Shown: positions 34,505 to 44,996 of the stretch, in pieces
Layout: each line of letters starts with the position of its first letter
How positions within the stretch are numbered: position 1 is the first letter of the stretch
Assembly (NCBI RefSeq): GCF_000732485.2
Contig: NZ_JAQV02000018.1
Coordinates: 52,258-116,257 of the forward strand
DNA from: Bacillus sp. SJS
Lineage (GTDB): Bacteria > Bacillota > Bacilli > Bacillales > Bacillaceae
Direction of reading: 5' to 3'
DNA length: 64,000 nucleotides
The notes under the pieces: generated by a model
What the model was told of the DNA's origin: nothing
Seen by the model: the letters and a program-made list of their open reading frames with translations, nothing else
Databases searched by the model: none
Made by a program: the position numbers and the translations under genes

Positions 34505-35056
34505 ATGATTGCTGCAGGGAAAAAAGTAAAGCTTAGCTGGATTGACGAACAGGATTATGAAGAGCTGTATCTTTTAAAATATGGGGAAGCGAATCCTGAA
34601 TGGAAGAAGTGGGATGCACCGTATTTTCCACTTGAAAGAAAAACATTTGAGGGTTATAAACGGCATATGTCTGAAAAGCCTGCATGTATGGAAGCTAAAA
34701 TTACAGCAGACATGCAGCTGATAGGAACCGTAACATACTATTGGGAGGACGAACCTTCAAATTGGCTGGAGGCTGGAATCGTGATTTACCATCCGGATTT
34801 CTGGAACGGAGGTTACGGATCGGAAGCTTTAAACCTGTGGATTGAACATTTATTTACTTCAATGCCGATTCCAAGGGTCGGTATCACGACGTGGTCAGGC
34901 AATGAACGCATGATGCACACCGCTGCAAAACAGGGGATGAAGCTGGAGGGCAGGATGAGAAAATGCAGGCTGTACAACGGTGAATATTACGATTCCATCA
35001 GAATGGGTATATTAAGAGAAGAATGGGACGCCCGCAAAAGCAGAAGTCTTTCATAG
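34505..35056 (+). CDS. GNAT acetyltransferase (RimJ/RimL-like)
   Basis: A 183-aa protein. Acetyl-CoA motif A appears as IVIYHPDFWNGGYGSEALNLWIEHLF, followed by RVGITTWSGNERMMHTAAKQGMKLEGRMRK. This order is typical of RimJ/RimL-type N-acetyltransferases acting on proteins or small amines. A very strong GGGGGGAGGTGATG ribosome binding site precedes the ATG. Substrate unknown. Confidence 0.85.
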   Translation: MIAAGKKVKLSWIDEQDYEELYLLKYGEANPEWKKWDAPYFPLERKTFEGYKRHMSEKPACMEAKITADMQLIGTVTYYWEDEPSNWLEAGIVIYHPDFWNGGYGSEALNLWIEHLFTSMPIPRVGITTWSGNERMMHTAAKQGMKLEGRMRKCRLYNGEYYDSIRMGILREEWDARKSRSLS

Positions 35057-35068
35057 GCTTCTTTTTTT
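35042..35068 (+). terminator. Terminator of the GNAT gene
   Basis: AGAAGTC / GGCTTCT stem (one G-U), 7-nt loop and seven T; the stop codon lies in the hairpin. Confidence 0.65.
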
Positions 35069-35271
35069 CTATTATTCTGGAATAACCTTATAAGGAGGAA
35101 TCGGTATTTCGTTTGTTATCCATAAATGTCCAGATGGCGCACCTGAATGTTTAAATAGAAGGGAGATTGGGTTTGTTTTTGGAAAAAAATAAATTTTCAT
35201 ATAATACTAAATAATGATAAAATAGGAGAGGTTTATTTAAGATGTTATCGCTTACATAGAAGGAGGATCCC

Positions 35272-36678
35272 ATGTCAGAACAGCGTCATGAACTAAAAAA
35301 AGAATTAAAAGACAGACATATTTTAATGATTGCCCTTGGAGGGGTAATCGGTACAGGATTATTCTTGAGCACCGGGTTTACAATTGGCGAGGCTGGCCCC
35401 GGGGGAGCTATTCTTGCTTACCTGATTGGCGGATTTGTCATGTACTTGACAATGCTTTGCCTTGGTGAATTGGCGGTTGCACTTCCGCATGTAGGATCCT
35501 ATCAAAAATATGCAACAAAGTTTATCTCACCCGGAGCAGGTTATGTAGTGGGATGGATGGGCTGGCTGAACTGGTCGGTCACCGTCGGTTTAGAACTGCT
35601 AACCGTGAGTATATTGATGAAACGGTGGTTTCCGGATGTTCCGGCATGGATTTGGTGCATCATATTTGCTGTCCTGCTATTCAGCATTAACGCGCTATCC
35701 TCAAAAAGCTTTGCTGAAGTAGAATTCTGGTTTGCAAGTATAAAAATTATAACGGTTCTTGCATTTATCTTATTAGGAGGAGCAGCTATGTTTGGTTTGC
35801 TCCAGATGGGCGGAGGCGATCCTGCACCATTTTTCAGCAATTACACAGATCAAGGAGGTCTGTTTCCGAATGGTCTTGCTGCCGTTTTAATCACCATGAT
35901 TAGTGTTAACTTTGCTTTTCAGGGGACTGAACTTGTAGGAATCGCAGCGGGAGAAAGTAAAAATCCAGAAAAAACGATCCCAAAAGCTATTAATAACACA
36001 GCATGGCGGATTTTGATTTTCTTTATTCTTTCTGTTTTTGTATTGGCAGGACTGTTTCCGTGGAAGGAAGCAGGCGTTATGGAAAGCCCGTTTGTCGTTG
36101 TATTTGATAAAATCGGGATCCCATATGCTGCCGATATTATGAACTTTGTTATTATTACCGCTGTCTTGTCAGTTGCAAATTCCGGATTATATGCAACATC
36201 ACGCATGCTTTGGTCAATGTCCCAAGAAGGGATGATCAATAAAAGATTCGGAAAACTGAGTAAAAGAGGAGTTCCAATCAATGCTTTGATTGCCAGCATG
36301 GTAGTTGGCTGTCTATGCCTGCTATGCGGATTTTTTGCAGAAGATACGGTGTACTTATGGCTGCTATCCATAGCAGGATTTGGAGCGGTATTCGTTTGGG
36401 CATCGATTGCGCTTTCCAATTACATGGGAAGAAAATCATTTTTGAAAAAAGGCGGAAATATTGAGGAGTTAAAATTTAAAACTCCGCTCTATCCAATTGT
36501 CCCTCTGACAGCACTGGCAGCGAATGTTCTTGTTATGATCAGTCTTGCCTTTATCCCAGATCAAAGGATGGCTCTTTACTGCGGAATTCCTTTCTTAGTC
36601 GCCTGTGCCTTATATTATCGTTTTTACGCAAAGGGCAAAATGGAGAGGAAAGGTTTCGGAGAAGGAGAAAATCTATAG
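35272..36678 (+). CDS. Amino-acid permease (APC superfamily, YtnA/RocE-like)
   Basis: A 468-aa protein with 12 membrane segments. The N-terminal signature LKKELKDRHILMIALGGVIGTGLFLSTG and the FQGTELVGIAAGESKNPEKTIPKAI segment define the amino-acid transporter group. It is likely a proton symporter for a basic or neutral amino acid; the exact substrate cannot be read from sequence. A TATAAT (35200-35205) in an AT-rich leader is the probable -10. Confidence 0.87.
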   Translation: MSEQRHELKKELKDRHILMIALGGVIGTGLFLSTGFTIGEAGPGGAILAYLIGGFVMYLTMLCLGELAVALPHVGSYQKYATKFISPGAGYVVGWMGWLNWSVTVGLELLTVSILMKRWFPDVPAWIWCIIFAVLLFSINALSSKSFAEVEFWFASIKIITVLAFILLGGAAMFGLLQMGGGDPAPFFSNYTDQGGLFPNGLAAVLITMISVNFAFQGTELVGIAAGESKNPEKTIPKAINNTAWRILIFFILSVFVLAGLFPWKEAGVMESPFVVVFDKIGIPYAADIMNFVIITAVLSVANSGLYATSRMLWSMSQEGMINKRFGKLSKRGVPINALIASMVVGCLCLLCGFFAEDTVYLWLLSIAGFGAVFVWASIALSNYMGRKSFLKKGGNIEELKFKTPLYPIVPLTALAANVLVMISLAFIPDQRMALYCGIPFLVACALYYRFYAKGKMERKGFGEGENL

Positions 36679-36756
36679 GTATTTGTTAAAAGAAAAATTG
36701 GAAGAGGGTCAGCTCCTTTCCCATCAAGAAGGATTTTCCCGCCCAATATCATAAAT

Positions 36757-36793
36757 AAAGGAAAAAGGACCCATCGCGGGTCCTTTTTCCTTT
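36757..36793. terminator. Bidirectional terminator between permease and esterase genes
   Basis: AAAGGAAAAAGGACCC / GGGTCCTTTTTCCTTT, a 16-bp stem with 5-nt loop; it overlaps the esterase stop. Confidence 0.9.
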
Positions 36794-37559
36794 AATCAAA
36801 CAAATACCGCAATATCTCAGGAAGTCTTGCTCTCCATGCAGATTCATGATGAATTCCGCCATCGGCAATCTCAAACCGGCAATCTCTTACTTTCCTTTTT
36901 ATAATTTCATAAACTGGAAGGCTTGAATCTATATAGGTTTGGGCGTTAATAATCGAGGTTTCTTCAGCTGTTCCAACGTCCATATAAAATTTGCCTGCGG
37001 AGCTTAAATCACTGCTGCGGATTTTTTCTTCCATCTCAGACTGGTTAAACCAATAAGCAGAGGAGAGGGAAGCTGCTCTTTTGAAAATTTCCGGATACTC
37101 GCAAAAGGCATAAGTTGTAATGTGGCCGCCCATTGAGCTTCCCATCATGACGGATTCTTCCGGAATCGTTGGATAGTTCGCATCAATCATCGGCTTGAAT
37201 TCTTCAGCGAAAAACCGAACATACTCCTTGCCTTCTCCACCCAGCTCTTCATCTACCTTAAACAGGCGCTTTCCAAGACCAGGGCTGACCCACGGACCGT
37301 ATTCATTAAACCGGCCAAAGCGTTCTTCATTGCAGTCGATGCCAGCCACGATGATCTCAAGCCCTATATCTGCGAGTACATCAGCGACTCCCCAGGAAAC
37401 GCCATAGCCTGCATCTTCATCCCGAAACAAATTCTGTCCGTCATGCATAAACAAAACGGGATATCTTTTGCCGGAGGTCTTGAAGTCATCCGGCAAATAC
37501 ATACGAACCATTCTTTTTCTATTAAAGGGAGTGAGGGTGATTTCAAATGTTTCGAGCAT
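36792..37559 (-). CDS. Putative esterase (EsteraseD / enterochelin-esterase-like fold)
   Basis: A 255-aa alpha/beta hydrolase without signal peptide. YPVLFMHDGQNLF near the start and the nucleophile elbow GSSMGG near residue 140 are diagnostic; the HHESAW end supplies the histidine. It starts 3 bp after the stop of the cyclomaltodextrinase gene, so it is expressed with maltodextrin metabolism. It may remove acyl or acetyl groups from sugars, but this is inference from position. Confidence 0.85.
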   Translation of the reverse strand: MLETFEITLTPFNRKRMVRMYLPDDFKTSGKRYPVLFMHDGQNLFRDEDAGYGVSWGVADVLADIGLEIIVAGIDCNEERFGRFNEYGPWVSPGLGKRLFKVDEELGGEGKEYVRFFAEEFKPMIDANYPTIPEESVMMGSSMGGHITTYAFCEYPEIFKRAASLSSAYWFNQSEMEEKIRSSDLSSAGKFYMDVGTAEETSIINAQTYIDSSLPVYEIIKRKVRDCRFEIADGGIHHESAWRARLPEILRYLFD

Positions 37560-37562
37560 CCC

Positions 37563-39364
<1,802 letters not shown>

Positions 39365-39379
39365 ATTTAAGATAATTAA

Positions 39380-39408
39380 AGATTAGGTGAAAGCACTGTT
39401 AATGTCAA
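39380..39408 (-). promoter_or_regulatory. Promoter of the cyclomaltodextrinase-esterase operon
   Basis: Minus strand: TTGACA - 17 nt - TAATCT. The -35 is perfect; the -10 is weak. Confidence 0.5.
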
Positions 39409-39453
39409 TTATGGATGATTTTAAAAAATGTGCAAAAGTTATGAAAAAAATGC

Positions 39454-39481
39454 TTGTCAAAACCCAAATAGGCGCTATAAT
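39454..39481 (+). promoter_or_regulatory. Sigma-A promoter of mdxE
   Basis: TTGTCA - 16 nt - TATAAT, giving a leader of about 130 nt before mdxE. Confidence 0.8.
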
Positions 39482-39494
39482 AAGATTTAGGTTG

Positions 39495-39569
39495 TGCAAT
39501 CGTTTTCACAGAAATGCAAGCGCTTAAGTGAAAGCGTTATATTTTGAACAGACCGTGCAAACGCTTGTA
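39495..39569 (+). promoter_or_regulatory. Cluster of four cre/LacI-type operator boxes in the mdxE leader
   Basis: Boxes: TGCAATCGTTTTCA (39495-39508, full match to the catabolite-response consensus TGnAAnCGnTnnCA), TGCAAGCGCTTAAG (39515-39528), TGAAAGCGTTATAT (39529-39542) and TGCAAACGCTTGTA (39556-39569, one mismatch). All lie downstream of the mdxE -10, where bound CcpA or MdxR would act as roadblocks. Confidence 0.65.
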
Positions 39570-39618
39570 CATACTACTACTACTTTTTTACTAGACAACA
39601 ATATTAGGAGGGGTCAGA

Positions 39619-40896
39619 ATGAAGAAAGTCATGTCCTTATTCATGATGGTAATTCTTCTTATCGGCGTATTGGCTGCTTGCGGTCCAGACGCGAAAAAGG
39701 GAGCATCAACGGAAGGCAATAACGAGAAATCCGGAGAAGCAGCAAAACCGGAAAAACTAATTGTTTGGGAAGATAAAGATAAATCCAAATGGCTAGAAAA
39801 AGCCGCTGCTGATTTTGAAAAAGAAAACGGTATCAAAATTGAGTTTAAAGAAGTTGAAATGGCAACAAAAATGCGTGATCAGCTTCGTCTTGACGGACCA
39901 GCTGGAACAGGTCCTGACGTAGTAACACTTCCGCATGACCAAATCGGCCAGGTAGCAACAGAAGGTCTGATTGCACCGCTTACTGTAGACAAAGCAGTAA
40001 CAGATGCGTTCACTGAATCTTCTATTACATCTCAAACTTACGACGGCAAACTATACGGACTTCCAAAGTCTACTGAAACTCCAGTACTTATCTATAACAA
40101 AGCATTAGCAACTGAAGTTCCTGCAACAATGGAAGATCTTCAAGCGAAAGCAAAAGAACTTACAACTGGCGGCAAATACGGCTTCCTTGCTTTATTCGAT
40201 AACTTCTACTTTGCAAACGCTGTTATTGGCGGTATGGGTGGTTATGTATTCGGTGAAGAAGGCGGCAAGCCAAATCCGAAAGATCTTGGACTTAACAATG
40301 ATGGCGCTGTTAAAGGTGCAGAATTCATTCAAACTTTCTACACAGACGGTCTTTTCCCTAAAGGAATCATCGGTGAAAATGGCGGATCTGCTCTTGACGG
40401 ACTTTTCAATGAGGGCAAAGCTGCTTACGTAATGAACGGACCATGGGCATTCCAATCTTATAAAGATTCTGGAATTGACATTGGTGTAGCACCGCTTCCA
40501 AAATTCGCAAACGGCGAACCTATGAAAACTTTCGTTGGTGTTAAAGGATGGCATGTAAGTGCATTCTCTAAAAACCAGGAATGGGCAACTAAATTCGTTG
40601 AGTATGTAACAAGCGAAGATGTAGCAAAAGCACGTTATGAGCAAACGTTTGAAATTCCTCCGGTAAAAGCACTTGCTGAGGATCCAATCATTGCTGATAA
40701 TCCAGAAGCTAAAGCAGTAGCAGATCAATCTGCTGTAGGTATCCCAATGCCTAACATCCCAGAAATGGGTGAAGTATGGAAGCCAATGGCTGACAACCTT
40801 CAAACACTTGTAACAGGCAAAACAGAGCCGAAAGCTTCTCTTGATGCGGCTACAAAAGCAATCGAGCAAAACATTACAGCGAACCACTCTAAATAA
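39619..40896 (+). CDS. mdxE: Maltodextrin-binding lipoprotein MdxE
   Basis: A 425-aa type-1 solute-binding protein: lipobox LAAC21, then LIVWEDKDKSKWLEKAAADFEKENGIKIEF typical of MalE-like proteins. It is anchored outside the membrane and delivers maltodextrins to MdxFG. It is first in the importer operon with AGGAGGGG as ribosome binding site. Codon use is strikingly biased toward a few codons (AAA, GAA, GGC), as in highly expressed genes. Confidence 0.93.
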   Translation: MKKVMSLFMMVILLIGVLAACGPDAKKGASTEGNNEKSGEAAKPEKLIVWEDKDKSKWLEKAAADFEKENGIKIEFKEVEMATKMRDQLRLDGPAGTGPDVVTLPHDQIGQVATEGLIAPLTVDKAVTDAFTESSITSQTYDGKLYGLPKSTETPVLIYNKALATEVPATMEDLQAKAKELTTGGKYGFLALFDNFYFANAVIGGMGGYVFGEEGGKPNPKDLGLNNDGAVKGAEFIQTFYTDGLFPKGIIGENGGSALDGLFNEGKAAYVMNGPWAFQSYKDSGIDIGVAPLPKFANGEPMKTFVGVKGWHVSAFSKNQEWATKFVEYVTSEDVAKARYEQTFEIPPVKALAEDPIIADNPEAKAVADQSAVGIPMPNIPEMGEVWKPMADNLQTLVTGKTEPKASLDAATKAIEQNITANHSK

Positions 40897-40907
40897 GCAT
40901 GACTTGA

Positions 40908-40939
40908 GAAGTAGTACCTCTGTCCAGGGGTACTGCTTC
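40908..40939 (+). ncRNA. mRNA stem-loop between mdxE and mdxF
   Basis: GAAGTAGTACC / GGTACTGCTTC (one G-U) with a 10-nt loop and no T run. It is better suited to protecting the mdxE 3' end from decay than to terminating, and would explain excess binding protein over permease. Confidence 0.55.
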
Positions 40940-41090
40940 CTTTCCTAAAAAGGATAAAGAAAGCGGAGCAGGCTTTTAAGAAGCGGTAAATCAGCAAAGA
41001 TTACTGTTTCCTAAGAGCCTGGCTCTTCCAAAGAATGATCAGTCAGCAGCAGGCAACCGTGTTCTGCTAGAAAGAAAGGGGAATACCGAC

Positions 41091-42407
41091 ATGGCAGATT
41101 TAGCTTACAAGCCAAACCAAGAACCAGCAGAGCTCGTTCATCAGTCCAGCCACAGAAAAAAAGCAGCAGCCCTTTCCATCATCCCTGGATTAGGTCAAAT
41201 TTATAACAAGCAATATGTGAAAGCTGCAGCGTTCCTAGTAATTGCGGCATCCTTCCTATTTGTAACATGGGATATGCTCGATATCGGAATTTGGGGACTC
41301 ATGACCCTTGGAACCGAAACTCCAAGAGATCATTCTATTTTCCTTTTAGTCTACGGAATCATTGCTCTATTTATTGTAGCTTTTGGATTAGCCTTTTATT
41401 TTATCAATATACGCGATGCTTATAAAAATGGGGAGAAGAGGGACCTGAATATTCCTTTGAGCTCCATTAAAGAACAGTATAGAAATCTTGTAGATAACGG
41501 ATTCCCATATTTAATTATGACACCAGGCTTTATGCTCCTCGCCTTTGTTGTCATTCTGCCGATTATTTTTATCGTCCTCCTTTCCTTTACTAACTATGAT
41601 CTTTACCACTCTCCGCCCGCTAAGCTTGTAGATTGGGTTGGATTCCAGAATTTCGTTGATATATTCAGCATTGACATTTGGCGTCAAACATTCTTCTCTG
41701 TATTCGCCTGGACGATTGTATGGACGTTTGGTGCAACGACTTTGCAAGTAGCGCTTGGGATTTTCCTTGCTATTCTCGTAAACCAAAAGGATCTAAAGGG
41801 GAAAGCCATTATCCGTACGGTTTTCATCTTGCCTTGGGCAGTACCTTCCTTTGTTTCAATTCTAATCTTTGCCGGTCTATTTAATGAGTCATTCGGAGCG
41901 ATCAACGTTGATATCCTATCAATCTTTGGAATCGATCCCATTCCCTGGATGACAGAGCCGATGTATGCAAGAATTGCTCTGATCTTCATTCAGTGCTGGC
42001 TTGGATTCCCGTTCATCTTCGCCATGACGACAGGTGTTCTTCAATCCATACCGGATGAGCTTTATGAGGCAGCTACAGTAGATGGAGCCAACACATGGCA
42101 GAAGTTCAAAGGCATTACGCTTCCGCTTGTGCTATTCTCAACAGCACCAATCATCATCACTCAATACACATTTAACTTTAATAACTTTAACGTCATCTAT
42201 CTGTTCAATGGCGGCGGACCTGCAGTAGCAGAACAAAATGCAGGATCAACGGATATCCTGATTTCCTGGATTTACCGCCTGACGATGTCATCTGCCCAGT
42301 ATTCGAAAGCAGCAGCCATCACATTAATGCTTTCGTCAATTGTTATCATTGTAGCAATCTGGCAATTTAGAAGAACAAAATCATTCCAAGAGGAGGATAT
42401 GATGTAA
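41091..42407 (+). CDS. mdxF: Maltodextrin ABC permease MdxF
   Basis: A 438-aa protein. The N-terminal 130 residues (KKAAALSIIPGLGQIYNKQYVKAA) add membrane segments before the MalF-like core. The ATPase-docking EAA loop reads EAATVDGANTWQKFKGITLPL. With MdxG it forms the channel; the ATPase (MsmX in B. subtilis) is not encoded here. Its stop overlaps mdxG. Confidence 0.93.
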   Translation: MADLAYKPNQEPAELVHQSSHRKKAAALSIIPGLGQIYNKQYVKAAAFLVIAASFLFVTWDMLDIGIWGLMTLGTETPRDHSIFLLVYGIIALFIVAFGLAFYFINIRDAYKNGEKRDLNIPLSSIKEQYRNLVDNGFPYLIMTPGFMLLAFVVILPIIFIVLLSFTNYDLYHSPPAKLVDWVGFQNFVDIFSIDIWRQTFFSVFAWTIVWTFGATTLQVALGIFLAILVNQKDLKGKAIIRTVFILPWAVPSFVSILIFAGLFNESFGAINVDILSIFGIDPIPWMTEPMYARIALIFIQCWLGFPFIFAMTTGVLQSIPDELYEAATVDGANTWQKFKGITLPLVLFSTAPIIITQYTFNFNNFNVIYLFNGGGPAVAEQNAGSTDILISWIYRLTMSSAQYSKAAAITLMLSSIVIIVAIWQFRRTKSFQEEDMM

Positions 42408-43249
42408 TGAGCTCAAAACAGCAGAAATTAGTCAGACTAACGTTATCCTACCTCGTGATCCTGTTTATGTTTGCGGTCATTCTTTATCCTGTTGCTTGGG
42501 TGGTTGGGTCTTCTTTTAACCCGGGAAACAGCTTATCGGGGTCAACGATCATCCCGAAAAATCCTTCTCTGAAGCACTATCAGTTCTTGTTTGATATAAA
42601 AGAGAGCAACTACTTATTCTGGTACTGGAACTCACTGAAAATCAGCGTAATGACGATGCTTTTGACGCTCATTATGGTTTCATTAACTGCCTATTCTTTT
42701 TCCCGCTACCGCTTTGTCGGCCGGAAAAACGGATTAATGACGTTCCTGATTCTTCAAATGATTCCAAACTTCGCAGCATTGATTGCGATTTATGTTCTTG
42801 CTCTCGTTACAGGACTTCTTGATTCCCATTTCGGATTAATTCTTGTCTATGTGGGCGGACAAATTCCGATGAATACGTATTTAATGAAGGGATATCTGGA
42901 CACAATCCCGAAAGAATTAGATGAGTCTGCAAGAATGGACGGCGCCGGCCACCTTCGGATCTTCTTCCAGATTGTCATGCCGCTTGCGAAGCCAATTATT
43001 GCGGTAGTCGGATTGTTCTCATTCATCGCACCGCTTACAGACTTTATTATTGCGAGCGTGCTGCTCCGTTCAGAGAAAAACTTTACATTGGCAGTCGGCC
43101 TTTATGACATGGTTGCAAAGCAATTTGGAGCGGAATTTACAAAGTTCGCAGCAGGTTCTGTGTTAATTGCCGTACCAATCGCCATTCTGTTCCTGTCCTT
43201 GCAGAGATATTTCGTCTCCGGACTTACAGCTGGAGGAACAAAAGGATAA
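42407..43249 (+). CDS. mdxG: Maltodextrin ABC permease MdxG
   Basis: A 280-aa MalG-type protein with six membrane segments and EAA loop DESARMDGAGHLRIFFQIVMPLAKP. The ATG overlaps the last base of the mdxF stop, so the two subunits are co-translated in equal amounts. The C-terminus ends FVSGLTAGGTKG, the typical MalG tail that contacts the ATPase. Confidence 0.93.
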   Translation: MSSKQQKLVRLTLSYLVILFMFAVILYPVAWVVGSSFNPGNSLSGSTIIPKNPSLKHYQFLFDIKESNYLFWYWNSLKISVMTMLLTLIMVSLTAYSFSRYRFVGRKNGLMTFLILQMIPNFAALIAIYVLALVTGLLDSHFGLILVYVGGQIPMNTYLMKGYLDTIPKELDESARMDGAGHLRIFFQIVMPLAKPIIAVVGLFSFIAPLTDFIIASVLLRSEKNFTLAVGLYDMVAKQFGAEFTKFAAGSVLIAVPIAILFLSLQRYFVSGLTAGGTKG

Positions 43250-43259
43250 GCATTTAAAG

Positions 43260-43310
43260 AAAGGTTCGGAGAAAAGGGCGCAGGCCCGTGCTTTCCCCGA
43301 ACCTTTTTTT
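43260..43310 (+). terminator. Terminator between mdxG and the amylase gene
   Basis: AAAGGTTCGG / CCGAACCTTT with seven T in all. Read-through or an undetected promoter is needed for the amylase gene 24 bp later. Confidence 0.8.
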
Positions 43311-43334
43311 GAAGAAAAAACAAAGGGGTAAGAC

Positions 43335-44873
43335 ATGTTTATGAATAAAAAGCAGATAATCCTATGCTTTGCACTGCTGCTGATTCTGCCGTTTCAAACG
43401 GTTTCTGCGGCAGACAGCGATGCATCAGGCTGGCAGGATGAACGGATTTATTTCCTTGTGGTAGACCGGTTTGCAAATGGAGATCCGGCAAATGATCTCG
43501 ATGCGGACCGCAGTAATCCATCTGCCTATCATGGGGGAGATTTTAAAGGGATTACAAAAAAACTCGATTATTTGAAAGAGATGGGGTTTACGGCTATCTG
43601 GCTCACTCCTGTGTTTGAGAATGAAGGACAGGGCTACCACGGCTACTGGATTTCTGATTTCAGAAACACGGAAAAGCATTTCGGAACGATGGAAGAGTTT
43701 AAAACCCTTGTGAAGGAAGCCCACAAAAGGGACATAAAGGTTCTGCTTGATTTTGTCGTCAACCATACTGGCTATCAGCATGAATGGCTAAACGATTCGA
43801 ATAAGAAAAACTGGTTCCATGAAAAACAGGAACTAACCAACTGGGAGAGCCAGAAGGATCTTGAAAACAATTGGCTCTATGGGCTTCCGGATTTAAATCA
43901 GGAAAATCCAGAAACGAGAAAGTACCTTCTTGACACGGCAAAATGGTGGATTACTGAAACAGACATTGATGGATACAGACTGGATACAGTCCGCCACGTA
44001 CCAAAAGACTTTTGGGCTGAATTTGCGAAAGAGGTCAAATCAGTTAAAAAGGATTTCTTCCTGCTCGGTGAGGTATGGTCCGATGATCCGGCCTATTTAG
44101 CAGAATACGAAAAAACTGGGATTGATTCTTTCGTTGACTATCCGTTTTACGAGGAAGCCTCTGAAATTTTCTCCAAATCCGGACAATCAGCTGCTCCTCT
44201 CATTGATGTATGGAAGCGTAATGAGCACTACTATAAGTCACCCTATCTGCTCGGTACTTTCCTGGACAATCATGATAACATCCGATTTACGAGAAAAGCG
44301 CTGATTAATCAGGAACCGCCTGGCATCAGATGGAAGCTTGGATTAACGTATTTGTTCACAGCACCAGGAATACCGATCGTTTATTATGGCAGTGAAATTG
44401 CCCTTGACGGAGCAGCGGATCCGGATAATCGCAGAATGATGGATTTCCGTGCAGATAAAGAACTGATAACGTATATAACGAAGCTAAACAGCATTCGAGG
44501 TCATGAATCTGCACTTGTAAAAGGAAATATGGAAAAACTGTATGATGATAAGGGGCTGACAGTCTTCAAACGTTCCTACAAGGGAGACACCGTTGTTGTA
44601 GCTATAAACAATTCAGATAAAACAGGTAAGGCAGCACTCCCAGCGGATGTTCTGGCAAAAGGGAAAGAGCTGAATGGGTATTTAACAGGTGAAGCGGTAA
44701 AGGAATCGGACAAGGGATACGAGCTGGTCCTTGATCGCGAGACAGCCGAAATTTATAAGCTTGAGGACAAATCAGGTCCGCATTGGGGTTTAATCACCGC
44801 AACCGTATTTGTACCAGTCCTGTTTGGTGGATTTTTTTATGCGGCAGGCAGAAGGAGAAAGGCAAATTCATAA
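43335..44873 (+). CDS. Membrane-anchored alpha-amylase, GH13 (GH13_45-like)
   Basis: A 512-aa protein: signal peptide (cleavage near VSAAD, residue 25), GH13 barrel, then a C-terminal membrane helix WGLITATVFVPVLFGGFFYAAG followed by RRRK. Catalytic residues D217 (DGYRLDTVRHV), E246 (LLGEVW) and D314 (LDNHD). LPDLN in conserved region V and the WW pair before region II resemble the Bacillus aquimaris BaqA / Anoxybacillus group (GH13_45). It would digest starch at the cell surface to feed MdxEFG. Confidence 0.9.
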   Translation: MFMNKKQIILCFALLLILPFQTVSAADSDASGWQDERIYFLVVDRFANGDPANDLDADRSNPSAYHGGDFKGITKKLDYLKEMGFTAIWLTPVFENEGQGYHGYWISDFRNTEKHFGTMEEFKTLVKEAHKRDIKVLLDFVVNHTGYQHEWLNDSNKKNWFHEKQELTNWESQKDLENNWLYGLPDLNQENPETRKYLLDTAKWWITETDIDGYRLDTVRHVPKDFWAEFAKEVKSVKKDFFLLGEVWSDDPAYLAEYEKTGIDSFVDYPFYEEASEIFSKSGQSAAPLIDVWKRNEHYYKSPYLLGTFLDNHDNIRFTRKALINQEPPGIRWKLGLTYLFTAPGIPIVYYGSEIALDGAADPDNRRMMDFRADKELITYITKLNSIRGHESALVKGNMEKLYDDKGLTVFKRSYKGDTVVVAINNSDKTGKAALPADVLAKGKELNGYLTGEAVKESDKGYELVLDRETAEIYKLEDKSGPHWGLITATVFVPVLFGGFFYAAGRRRKANS

Positions 44874-44996
44874 GCGCTTTTGTTTCTCAGGGCTGAATAT
44901 GTTATAACAACATGATAGAGTCATGTACGGAACAATATAATGTAAGCATTTTCTTTTTTGTTGAAATGGATTGGGTGGGAGAGAGGAAGTGGGAAA

